Shown here: in pieces, positions 1-8,438 of the stretch
How positions within the stretch are numbered: the stretch's first letter is position 1
Layout: each line of letters opens with the position of its first letter
NCBI RefSeq assembly: GCF_017309075.1
Contig: NZ_JAEMGS010000001.1
Location: 124,001 to 188,000, forward strand
DNA length: 64,000 nucleotides
Direction: 5' to 3'
Source of the DNA: Motiliproteus sp. SC1-56
GTDB lineage: Bacteria > Pseudomonadota > Gammaproteobacteria > Pseudomonadales > Balneatricaceae
Program-made: the position numbers and the translations under genes
Notes under the pieces: generated by a model
The model's input: only the letters and a program-made list of their open reading frames with translations
The model's database searches: none
Told to the model about the DNA's origin: nothing

Positions 1-122
1 ACCAGCGCCAGGATCATCAGCCCCAGCAGCCACCAGCCCGGCGCCGGCGGCCACCAACTGACCGGTGGCGGCGCCTGCAGCGGGCGCAGCTGGGCCAGGC
101 TGGGGGCGGCGCTGCTCACCAT
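1..122 (-). CDS. DUF4381 domain protein, N-terminal fragment (runs off window)
   Basis: The reverse strand from ATG at 122 reads MVSSAAPSLAQLRPLQAPPP, then a Trp/Pro-rich stretch and a hydrophobic segment (WWLLGLMILAL) that runs off the left edge. The start overlaps the stop of the DUF58 gene by seven bases (ATGGTGA), so the two are probably translationally coupled. In MoxR-DUF58 operons the next gene usually encodes a short DUF4381 membrane protein with one N-terminal transmembrane helix, and the visible 40 residues fit that. The family assignment rests on position and a short N-terminus, so it is tentative. The open frame itself is clear. Confidence 0.6.
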   Translation of the reverse strand, partial: MVSSAAPSLAQLRPLQAPPPVSWWPPAPGWWLLGLMILAL

Positions 123-1048
123 GGCTTGCCCCCGCTGCAAAGGACACTCAGGGGCTGGGACAGCGGCGCCCCGGTATCGAACAGGTGGGCGGCGGCCCCC
201 AGGGGGGCGCACCCTTGCTGCAGCTGCCGGTATCTCGCCTGCAGCGCCGCGGCCAGGGGCGCGGTGCTCTGCAGCGGCTGTCGATGGCGCCCGTCGCTGA
301 TCCAGAGTCCCTCCTCGCCTGCCGTCCCCTGCTCCAGGGGGTCTGCCAGCAGGCACAGGGTGAGTTCGTTGTGACGGGATAACTGGTGCAGCCGCTGCTG
401 GCTGGCCGCGTCCAGGTCGTGAAAGTCGCTGACGAGGTAGATCGCGGTACCCGGCCGGCAGGTGTGAATCAGCTGCTCCAGCAGACGGTTCAGGGGCTGC
501 GGCGGCGTTCCGGGGCAGGGGCTCTGTAGCTTGCGGCTGTAGCGGTCGAGCTGGCGGATCCACTCCAGCACCGCGTGCTTGCTACGCCGGGGCCGGATAT
601 CCCGGTGGTCGCTGTCACCAAAGGCGATGCCGCCGACCCGGTCCCGGTTACCCAGGGCGACCCAGGCCAAAGCGCTCATAAGGGAGGCCGCGTAGACCGA
701 CTTGAAGCAGCGGCTGCCGAAAAACATCGGTGAGCGCAGGTCGGCCGCCAGCATGATGGGGCGTTCACGCTCCTCCCGGTACACCTTGGTGTGGGGGTGC
801 TGGCTGCGGGCGGTCACCCGCCAGTCGATGGCGCGAATATCGTCGCCGGGCTGGTAGAGGCGCACCTCCTCGAAATCGATGCCGCGCCCCCGGCGCCGGG
901 TCTTCCACTCCCCGGCCAGGGGGGCTGCGCGGCGGCGCCCGCCGCCGAGCTTGAGCCCGCGGGTGCAGCGGTGCAGCGCCACCAGGCGGTCCACCTCGGT
1001 AAAGGCACCCCGCACACGAAACCGGTCTGGCGTGACGACAGCTACCAT
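116..1048 (-). CDS. DUF58 domain-containing protein
   Basis: A 310-residue protein with the DUF58 signature near residues 54-80 (GRGIDFEEVRLYQPGDDIR, AIDWR), followed by a VWA-like strand and metal-site region (LAADLRSPMFFGS, about 100-112). DUF58 proteins are encoded with MoxR AAA+ ATPases and VWA/Bat membrane proteins. They are thought to take part in chaperone-like assembly or metal insertion at the cell envelope, but no specific substrate is known. The gene lies 10 bases downstream of moxR and overlaps the next (DUF4381) gene, so the three form one operon read leftwards. The first codon is ATG at 1048. No transmembrane segment is evident, unlike many longer DUF58 proteins. Confidence 0.85.
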   Translation of the reverse strand: MVAVVTPDRFRVRGAFTEVDRLVALHRCTRGLKLGGGRRRAAPLAGEWKTRRRGRGIDFEEVRLYQPGDDIRAIDWRVTARSQHPHTKVYREERERPIMLAADLRSPMFFGSRCFKSVYAASLMSALAWVALGNRDRVGGIAFGDSDHRDIRPRRSKHAVLEWIRQLDRYSRKLQSPCPGTPPQPLNRLLEQLIHTCRPGTAIYLVSDFHDLDAASQQRLHQLSRHNELTLCLLADPLEQGTAGEEGLWISDGRHRQPLQSTAPLAAALQARYRQLQQGCAPLGAAAHLFDTGAPLSQPLSVLCSGGKPW

Positions 1049-1058
1049 GGCGACCTGC

Positions 1059-2021
<963 letters not shown>

Positions 2022-2145
2022 GCTCAGACTCTTATCAGGCCTTATCCTGTTGATAAATAGAGAGCGTAACGTAACAGAATCTGATCTGACGGGTAACTGG
2101 AGCACAAGTTCTGCCGGCAATACCAGCGGCACTTTTGTCGTGCGA

Positions 2146-2967
2146 CTAAATCATGCCTTTGTGCAGGGAAGCCGATACAAAAGGAATGCCAAAGAAGGTA
2201 AAAAAGGCGACCAGCCAGGTGGCAAGAATTAACCAGGCGTTCACCAGAGGGGAGGTCTTGTATTGAGCGCGGATATGCAATGTCAGACCAATGCAGAGCC
2301 AGGTGACCAGTGACCACACTTCTAGAGGATCCCATGCCCAGTATCGATGCCAGGCGTCCTGGGCCCAGATGGCACCGGAGACGACGCCGAGGGTATCAAA
2401 GACCAGCGCCAGGGCCATAAACCGGTAAGCGCGATTATCCAGCCCGGCATCGCTAGGTAGCTCCAGCAGGCGTTTTGGCCCAAAGCCACTGTGCCTAAGC
2501 AGGATCACCAAGGCCAATCCAAGGGCGATAAACGCACACCCCAAAAACAGTTTGATAAAACCGATGTGGATGTATAACCAGATGGTGTCGTAGGTGCTGG
2601 GAGTAGCAGCGGGATCGTCCGCCTTGAGCATCATCCATGCCATCAGCATGATGATGATCGGCATCAACAAAGCTATGATGAGGCGGGTTTTTGGCAGGAT
2701 TTTATAGGCGACGGTCACCGCCACCATCAACCCCCAAATGTTGGCTGAAAGCATCTCGTAGATCCCAACCACGGGAACCCGGTCGATGATGCTCCAACGC
2801 AACCCGAGAGAGGTCGTATGAAGTGCTGTGCTGCAAAGCAAAAGCCAGAATAATCCTTCCCCGAGAGAACGCTTGAATACCAGAGCCGAGAGGGCCCAAA
2901 TAGTTACGGCGACATAACCCACCAGGGCCAGCCAAAGAGTCAGGTTTTCCAACGCGGTTGAATCCAT
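2146..2967 (-). CDS. ccsA: CcsA/ResC-type cytochrome c biogenesis protein (haem handling)
   Basis: A 273-residue polytopic membrane protein with about eight hydrophobic segments. The tryptophan-rich haem-handling (WWD) motif is seen as RYWAWDPLEVWSLVTW (residues 208-223). Conserved histidines occur at about 50 (ALHTTSLGLRW), 134 (WLYIHIGF), 231 (LHIRAQ) and 269 (SLHKGM), matching the CcsA/ResC family of system II cytochrome c synthases. It is the last gene of the leftward cluster that also holds a ResB-like gene at 7.4-8.4 kb and an 11-haem cytochrome. This suggests a dedicated haem-ligation pair for that cytochrome. System II normally needs both CcsA and ResB, and both are present, separated by five genes. 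Confidence 0.88.
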   Translation of the reverse strand: MDSTALENLTLWLALVGYVAVTIWALSALVFKRSLGEGLFWLLLCSTALHTTSLGLRWSIIDRVPVVGIYEMLSANIWGLMVAVTVAYKILPKTRLIIALLMPIIIMLMAWMMLKADDPAATPSTYDTIWLYIHIGFIKLFLGCAFIALGLALVILLRHSGFGPKRLLELPSDAGLDNRAYRFMALALVFDTLGVVSGAIWAQDAWHRYWAWDPLEVWSLVTWLCIGLTLHIRAQYKTSPLVNAWLILATWLVAFFTFFGIPFVSASLHKGMI

Positions 2968-2986
2968 TCAGGTTGAGCCTTTCTTG

Positions 2987-3868
2987 TCAGAGAATTTCGG
3001 CTGAGCCGTTATCAAGATGTCGTTTGACAGCCTCAGTATCAATGGCAAACCGAGTTCCATTGCACCGCCAGATGTGATCGGGGCTGCTGGCCATACGCGA
3101 ACCAATTTTCACAAAGTCAGCCTTTGACCCCCAGCGTCCGCCTTTAAGGATTATTCGGGTGCTGGCACTGTCATCCGCAGGCGTCGGGTTGCGCATACCA
3201 TCCTTCAAGCTGCGGTCAAACTCGTGATCGAGCCAGGTACCTACATACTCGTAAACATTGCCAGACATATTGTAAATGCCGTAGGGGGAGACCCCTTTTT
3301 TGTAACGATCGACGCGCTCTACTGAACACTTACTATTAGTGTAAAAGTTCAGATAGGTCTCATCAGGCCAAGCGTTCCCCCAGGGAAAAATGCGCTTATC
3401 CTGTCCTCTTGCCGCTTTTTCCCATTCCAGCTCGGTCGGCAGTCGAAACCCCATCCACAAAGCCCACTGGCTGGCCTGCTCCCACGAAAGGTGGGTGGCG
3501 GGAAGGTTGTCGTCGGGCCGAAACTGCACGTATTGTCCGTCAGCCTCCCGGCCAATCGAGCAGCTAGTCCCAACCCCCTGGTAGTCAACTCCACGATTGC
3601 TATTAAGAAAGCGCACCAAATCTTTGGCGCGGGCTTCGTACTTCCCAATATAGAAGCTGTCCAGCCAGATTTTAGGATCCTCTACGGCTAGTTCGGCGCC
3701 TCCGGCTGAAATCGACGCTGATGCCTTGTAAAACCAGCCTTCGGGAATTAGTACAAACTCAACGCCATTTATTCTGACTTGGTCTGGCAATGCCTGGGAA
3801 TCCAGGCTTTGCGCCTGTGCGGCGATGCTTATCCCTAGCAGCGTCAAAAACGCGGCAACAAGTTTCAT
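2987..3868 (-). CDS. FGE/SUMF1-fold secreted protein, type A copy 1
   Basis: A 293-residue protein with a cleavable signal peptide (MKLVAAFLTLLGISIAAQAQ). The rest is a formylglycine-generating-enzyme-like (SUMF1/C-type-lectin) fold, shown by FRLPTELEWEKAARG, FPWGN, SPYGIYNMSGNVYEYVGTW and KGGRWGS. The ATG at 3868 is preferred over one 24 bases upstream because GAGGTGA lies five bases before it. The paired active-site cysteines of true FGEs are absent, so it is probably a binding or structural member rather than a sulfatase-maturing oxidase. Its closest neighbour in kind is the gene at 5578-6555 (both carry an I-[ND]-G-[VI]-x-F-V-L-I-P-E-G motif), implying duplication. It lies 19 bases upstream of ccsA. 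Confidence 0.82.
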   Translation of the reverse strand: MKLVAAFLTLLGISIAAQAQSLDSQALPDQVRINGVEFVLIPEGWFYKASASISAGGAELAVEDPKIWLDSFYIGKYEARAKDLVRFLNSNRGVDYQGVGTSCSIGREADGQYVQFRPDDNLPATHLSWEQASQWALWMGFRLPTELEWEKAARGQDKRIFPWGNAWPDETYLNFYTNSKCSVERVDRYKKGVSPYGIYNMSGNVYEYVGTWLDHEFDRSLKDGMRNPTPADDSASTRIILKGGRWGSKADFVKIGSRMASSPDHIWRCNGTRFAIDTEAVKRHLDNGSAEIL

Positions 3869-3901
3869 TCGTCTCACCTCAATAGTCATCATCGGGCTCG
3901 C

Positions 3902-4705
3902 TTACGGAATCTGTTTGACCAGCCGGAAACCAACCGTCGGAAGTGGATCGTCACTTAGGCTGTAGACTCTGGAGCCGCAACGGACCTGAAAATGCTCACT
4001 TTTGTAGCTGCCACCCCGGATGACGTACTTGTCCGTGGGTGATTGCGTCACCGGGTTGTTCTCAGCATGGGTTGCGTACGCATCCGAAACATAACTGTCC
4101 GCGGTGTGCTCCCATACATTACCGAGCATGTCGTAGAGCCCCCAAGCGTTGGGCAGTTTGCTGCCCACCGGCTCTGGCGTTGCGTCAGGCCGCACTGGAC
4201 GCCTATACCAGGCAACTTCCATTAAGCGGTCGCGACGCGCCATGTCATGAAAGTTGGTGCCCTCATCGTGGCCGCCGGCACGGCAGGCATATTCCCATTC
4301 AGCCTCGGTGGGGAGCCGGTAACGACTCTCACTCTGAAGGCTATTCAGCTTCTCAAGAAAGTACCCAATCTGTTCTCGCGAAATATTGGCTACGGGCCGT
4401 TGCGGGTGCGTTGGTTTCGGGCCACCCATGACCGCATACCATTCTTGTTGAGTGACCTCATAGGTTCCAAGGTCAAAGACATCCACACAGACCTGGTGCT
4501 GGGGGTACTCATCACTTCGGGGCCCTTCGACAACCTGGCCGGGGGGAGGCGCTTCTACCTGATTGTGTCCCATTAAAAAGCATCCGGCATCAACACGGGT
4601 AAAAGCCATGTCCGCGAAACCCGGCTGATCGTCAGCCGTAGCAGTAGCAGTAGCCGAAATAAGTGCTACAGTCACTAGCCAGAACCTTGGGTTTACATAT
4701 CGCAT
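3902..4705 (-). CDS. FGE/SUMF1-fold secreted protein, type B copy 1
   Basis: A 267-residue protein with a signal peptide (about MRYVNPRFWLVTVALISATATATA). It has the FGE-like signatures YRLPTEAEWEYACRAGG, NAWGLYDMLGNVWEHT and VIRGGSYKSEHFQVRCGSR, ending in VGFRLVKQ. In formylglycine-generating enzymes the catalytic cysteines follow the GGS motif. Here that stretch is SYKSEHFQVRC and keeps only the last, structural cysteine. The ATG at 4705 has GAGG nine bases upstream; a TTG at 4744 would overlap the preceding gene. It pairs with the similar gene at 6559-7395 (shared DAGCF near the N-terminus). Function is unknown; in this cluster a role in cytochrome assembly or anchoring is inference. Confidence 0.82.
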   Translation of the reverse strand: MRYVNPRFWLVTVALISATATATADDQPGFADMAFTRVDAGCFLMGHNQVEAPPPGQVVEGPRSDEYPQHQVCVDVFDLGTYEVTQQEWYAVMGGPKPTHPQRPVANISREQIGYFLEKLNSLQSESRYRLPTEAEWEYACRAGGHDEGTNFHDMARRDRLMEVAWYRRPVRPDATPEPVGSKLPNAWGLYDMLGNVWEHTADSYVSDAYATHAENNPVTQSPTDKYVIRGGSYKSEHFQVRCGSRVYSLSDDPLPTVGFRLVKQIP

Positions 4706-4733
4706 GAATTGAGCCTCGTTTTCTGGCAAATGC

Positions 4734-5591
4734 TTACCGTTCAAATATTTCAGTTTTTTCTGCAGCTTTTATCTCGTAGCGCATGCGTCCTTCTTCATCC
4801 GCTGTTTCGGGCAGCGGAATTTTAACGCCAACCCCCTTGCCATCGCGGCGCACTTCTTCGGCACTGAATCCCGGCGGGATCCCTTTTGTCGGCCCCCAAG
4901 GCCCCCGGCCTAACCGGGCCTCCCACTCCCAGATGGCCGAACGGGCCTGGGCTACATAAAGCTTTTCCGGTCCCATGTCTGTCGTGTGCAGGAATGATCG
5001 CATCCCGCTAAGGGCCGCTTCCAGATCACCTAAGCTTTCTAAAGCAGCGGCCGCCCCGAAGTAGGCCATGGCATGCCCCGGGTCAACATCCAGCGCTCTA
5101 TCAAATGCCGCGAATGCTTGAGCTGGCTGTCCAAGTGCCTGTAAGGCAAACCCCTTCTTGGTCAGCGCGCGGGGGTCATCCGGGTTTAATTCGAGTACCC
5201 GGTTTAGGGCCACTAAAGCATACTCAAAGCGCTGTGTGTCCATCATGGCCAAGGCTTGTTGGAAACGTAAGCTCGCTTCACTCTCCCTGGCCTGCTTTGC
5301 ATGACCACTCGGGTCATCTTGAGGATTTATCCGGGGTTCCGTTTTCCACACTTTCTCCTCTGCTTCTTCTGGAGCCTGTGATTGAAAACGCTGAAACGAT
5401 TGATGTTGAGTGGTTTCTTCAAGCGACAGCGCCGGAGCCGTTGTATCCGGCAGGCTTCGTATCCCCAAACCAATTAACACAACCACAGTCAGCACCCCGA
5501 TCAACGCCGGTAAGCGAAAATCCTTCCGTCTTGCTTGCATTGGCTTTTGAGCTAACGGCATGCCTTTATCGCCCCCATCACTTCTCAACAT
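4734..5591 (-). CDS. Membrane-anchored TPR protein
   Basis: A 285-residue protein with one N-terminal transmembrane helix (LPALIGVLTVVVLIGLGI, about 28-45). An acidic/Gln-rich linker follows, then about three tetratricopeptide repeats between residues 100 and 205 (for example ALVALNRVLELNPDDPRALT, AFAAFDRALDVDPGHAMAYF). TPR domains bind partner proteins. With this topology the repeats would lie in the periplasm, where the secreted SUMF1-like proteins and apocytochrome also travel. In system I cytochrome c maturation a TPR protein (CcmH/CcmI) presents the apocytochrome; an analogous role here is inference. The start overlaps the upstream gene by 14 bases; an internal ATG at 5561 is possible. 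Confidence 0.8.
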   Translation of the reverse strand: MLRSDGGDKGMPLAQKPMQARRKDFRLPALIGVLTVVVLIGLGIRSLPDTTAPALSLEETTQHQSFQRFQSQAPEEAEEKVWKTEPRINPQDDPSGHAKQARESEASLRFQQALAMMDTQRFEYALVALNRVLELNPDDPRALTKKGFALQALGQPAQAFAAFDRALDVDPGHAMAYFGAAAALESLGDLEAALSGMRSFLHTTDMGPEKLYVAQARSAIWEWEARLGRGPWGPTKGIPPGFSAEEVRRDGKGVGVKIPLPETADEEGRMRYEIKAAEKTEIFER

Positions 5592-6555
5592 AGTGCTCTA
5601 TTCTGCCAGAAACCGACGCTTTTCCTGCCGCGATCAGCTCAATAACTTTTTGTGCATCAAGCGCAAAGCGCACACCGGCGCGGTTCTGTGGCAGGTCGGG
5701 TTGGCGGTAATTACGAAAACCGATGGCCAAAAAGGTCGGTCCTCCTCCCCAGTCGCCGCCTTTGCTGATACGCTGCGGCTCCTCAAAGGGCAGCGGGGTC
5801 GCTGTGGCCGGTGGTACAGGGTTTCTGGTCCCGTCCGTGAGTTGCGAATCGTTATGTTCGTTGTACCAATCAACGACATACTCACTCACATTACCCGCCA
5901 TTTGCAGTGCGCCATAGGGCGATGCGCCGCGCGGATACTGGTTAACAGGCTCCGGATGGCAGTGCCGGCCCATCCCAAAGTTGGCATAGGTATCGTCTGG
6001 GAAGGTGTTTCCCCAAGGCCATATCTGCGGATCAGAGCCGCGAGCGGCCTTCTGCCACTCGGCTTCGGTGGGAAGCCTGAACCCTAACCAAGTCGCAAGT
6101 TGGTGGGCAAGCTCCCAGGAAAGGTCCGTTGCGGGCCAATAGGGATCGCCGTTAACTTCAAAAAGCGTTTCCTGTGACAGTTTAAGCGAACACCCCTCTG
6201 CAACGGGCGCCTTTGCAGAAGCGGGGCGATCCCAACCTCGCTGATAGTCATCACGAACAGCCTGGCTTGCCGCCTCGTTAAGGTAGCGCGCGAGCGTTAC
6301 CGCGCGCGCCTCCCACTTGCCGATGTAGAAACTATCAAGCCATATCGAAACATCGCGGTAATATTGCTGGCCGGGTTTGAGCGTGCTGCGAGCCGCCCCG
6401 GTATGGGCGGTAAAAGTGAAATTTCCCTCGGGTATCAACACAAAGGGGATGCCGTCTATGACAACCTCGGAGGGAAGGTCTGAAGCGGATTCCGCCATAA
6501 CCGCGCTTGGAACGGCAGAAACCATGAGCAGCATGAAGAGGATCCATCTATGCAT
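5578..6555 (-). CDS. FGE/SUMF1-fold secreted protein, type A copy 2
   Basis: A 325-residue protein with a signal peptide (MHRWILFMLLMVSAVPSAVMA) and the FGE-like signatures FRLPTEAEWQKAARGSD, IWPWGNTFPDDTYANF, SPYGALQMAGNVSEYVVDW and KGGDWGG. No cysteine remains in the C-terminal region where FGE has its catalytic pair. It resembles the gene at 2987-3868 in layout and in the IDGIPFVLIPEGNF block. It starts three bases after the preceding gene stops and overlaps the next by 14 bases, so it is inside a tight operon. A catalytic role in sulfatase maturation is unlikely, and no sulfatase gene is present in the window. Confidence 0.82.
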   Translation of the reverse strand: MHRWILFMLLMVSAVPSAVMAESASDLPSEVVIDGIPFVLIPEGNFTFTAHTGAARSTLKPGQQYYRDVSIWLDSFYIGKWEARAVTLARYLNEAASQAVRDDYQRGWDRPASAKAPVAEGCSLKLSQETLFEVNGDPYWPATDLSWELAHQLATWLGFRLPTEAEWQKAARGSDPQIWPWGNTFPDDTYANFGMGRHCHPEPVNQYPRGASPYGALQMAGNVSEYVVDWYNEHNDSQLTDGTRNPVPPATATPLPFEEPQRISKGGDWGGGPTFLAIGFRNYRQPDLPQNRAGVRFALDAQKVIELIAAGKASVSGRIEHYVEK

Positions 6556-6558
6556 CTC

Positions 6559-7395
6559 TCAAGGCTCCCTCACCAGCCTCAAGCCGAGCTGTTTAACGGC
6601 ATCCATCCGTTCCGGATAGGAAGCGCGGTTACGGCATCGAACTTGCCGCCACTGGCTACGGTAACTGCCGCCACGTATGACGCGCGTTCCGGTCGGCTTG
6701 GTTGATGTCGGTTGATACCGCGGGCTGTCGATGTAAGCTTCGGGATCGTAGGTGTCCTGCGTCCATTCCCAAACATTGCCCAACATATCAAAAAGTCCGA
6801 GCTGGTCTGCTGAAAGCGTTGCGACCTCCTGTGCCGCATCAACGCGGTGTCCGAGCAGGTTATACCAGGCCAGCGAGCGATACTGCCCCCGGCGTTTTGG
6901 TGGTCCCTCCGGAAACCCAAGTTGGCAGGCATACTCCCATTCGGCTTCGGTGGGAAGGCGATATCGCTCGGGCGCTGCTTTTGCGTTTAAAGTTTGAATA
7001 AAGTTTTGTGCCTGCTGCCAGCTTATTCCCGCCGCCGGTTGCTGGCCTGCGCCCGCAGGTGGCAGGCGGTTCATAACTCTTTGCCATTGGGCGGCGGTCA
7101 CTTCGGTTTGAGCGATCCAAAAGGTATCTAGGCAGGTGCGGTGCACCGGTGCTTCATCAGCGAAGGGGCGTGAGTTAAAGCCCAGCTGAGTCAGCTGGTA
7201 ATCGGAGCGGTCTGCCTCCAGCGCATCGGGATTCCCCCTGGAAAAACATCCCGCGTCGATTTTTAAAAAACGCTGCCCCGTCAGCGGGTCCGCCCAAGCA
7301 GCAACGGCTGACCATGCACTGCCAGTTGCCCCCAACAATGCAACTCCCATCGATAGACTGAATGTCGCCTGCCGGAGACTTAGTCGGAATCCCAT
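6559..7395 (-). CDS. FGE/SUMF1-fold secreted protein, type B copy 2
   Basis: A 278-residue protein starting at ATG 7395, preceded by AGAGG six bases upstream and overlapping the end of the ResB-like gene by 16 bases. A hydrophobic signal segment (ATFSLSMGVALLGATGSAWSA) is followed by the FGE-fold signatures YRLPTEAEWEYACQLG, DQLGLFDMLGNVWEWTQD and VIRGGSYRSQWRQVRCRNR, ending GLRLVREP. As in its paralogue at 3902-4705, the catalytic cysteine pair is missing. The order type A then type B occurs twice with the TPR gene between the copies, which points to a two-gene duplication. Role unknown. Confidence 0.82.
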   Translation of the reverse strand: MGFRLSLRQATFSLSMGVALLGATGSAWSAVAAWADPLTGQRFLKIDAGCFSRGNPDALEADRSDYQLTQLGFNSRPFADEAPVHRTCLDTFWIAQTEVTAAQWQRVMNRLPPAGAGQQPAAGISWQQAQNFIQTLNAKAAPERYRLPTEAEWEYACQLGFPEGPPKRRGQYRSLAWYNLLGHRVDAAQEVATLSADQLGLFDMLGNVWEWTQDTYDPEAYIDSPRYQPTSTKPTGTRVIRGGSYRSQWRQVRCRNRASYPERMDAVKQLGLRLVREP

Positions 7396-8399
7396 GAGCT
7401 GCCTCTGAAAACGCGGCGCAGGTAAAACCAGCACAAACTGAGTACACCGATAATAACGGTACTGAGAAGCCAGGGGCGCATGGGGTCGTAAATAATTTTG
7501 TAGCCCATCCAGGCAGTAAGCTTCAGATAGGTCAGGGTTCCGTTATCAATGTCCACACTCTCCCCGACCCGCAGTTCAAACCGCTTGGCATCTCCAAGGC
7601 GAAGCACCAGTGAATGCGGCAAACTGTCTGCTCCCAGGTTCCGACGCTCACGTCGATCGGCTCTGGGTGCAAATTCACGGGGAGAAGCCGCCCCACGATC
7701 GAGCATGGCCCACACACGAGTTCCCGAGGGTAACTGCCACTCGTTGACTGACGGCGTCTCATCCACCACTTCGTTGTTGAGGTGCACCATTCCGACGGTG
7801 CGGTTGCCCTTATTGTCTTCCCATCGAAAGACCGGAGCGAAGCCGCGTACTGGCCCCGTGTAGATCCGATAGCCATTCAGTACCAGGGGCGTATCATTAC
7901 CGATCACCGAAAAGTGCGATTGACCATCCGCTGACTGCCACTGAATTCGGTTGTAGGTGTAACGAAACGGGCCTTGGCGGGGCCACACATCACGAAAACC
8001 TAAGTTGGTGAAGGACAGTTCCCTGGCGGCTTGGTGGTGCATCGGGCCGCCTTCACTGGCCACCCAGTTACCTGAAAAGGTTTCACCCTCGGCCAAATTC
8101 GCCCCTGCCTGGAAATAGGTTAATCGTGAAGCGACCAATAGAATGACCAGCGCCAGCAGGGATAAGTGAAAAATCAGCAGCGGCAGATCGCGGCGAAAGC
8201 GCGGCAGCGTGATAATCGCGGCACCCAGATTCAGTGCCAGCAGGGTGAACGGCACGACCATCAGCACGGTCGCCATACCCTCGGTACGGGTGACCGCCAG
8301 TGCCGAAAGGGCGGTGGCCAGAAAGAACAGGACTGTCCAGTGGGCGGCGGCCAGTTGACCTAACCACCGTGGTGCCGTGCGCTGCGTGGTCTGGCTCAT
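7380..8399 (-). CDS. resB: ResB-like cytochrome c biogenesis protein
   Basis: A 339-residue membrane protein with three N-terminal transmembrane helices (about residues 20-37, 42-63 and 73-94), a large periplasmic domain, and a final helix near 311-329. Just before the last helix it has the ResB-like ending (LTAWMGYKIIYDPMRPWLLS). ResB/Ccs1 works with CcsA/ResC to move haem across the membrane and attach it to CxxCH motifs. It lies directly downstream of the 11-haem cytochrome gene (39-base gap) and the partner ccsA is at the end of the same gene run. It is shorter than classical ResB (about 450-600 residues), so the periplasmic domain is reduced. Confidence 0.82.
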   Translation of the reverse strand: MSQTTQRTAPRWLGQLAAAHWTVLFFLATALSALAVTRTEGMATVLMVVPFTLLALNLGAAIITLPRFRRDLPLLIFHLSLLALVILLVASRLTYFQAGANLAEGETFSGNWVASEGGPMHHQAARELSFTNLGFRDVWPRQGPFRYTYNRIQWQSADGQSHFSVIGNDTPLVLNGYRIYTGPVRGFAPVFRWEDNKGNRTVGMVHLNNEVVDETPSVNEWQLPSGTRVWAMLDRGAASPREFAPRADRRERRNLGADSLPHSLVLRLGDAKRFELRVGESVDIDNGTLTYLKLTAWMGYKIIYDPMRPWLLSTVIIGVLSLCWFYLRRVFRGSSWDSD

Positions 8400-8438
8400 A
8401 GCGTTTCAGGCTTGACCGGTCCGAACTGCTGTTTAGCC

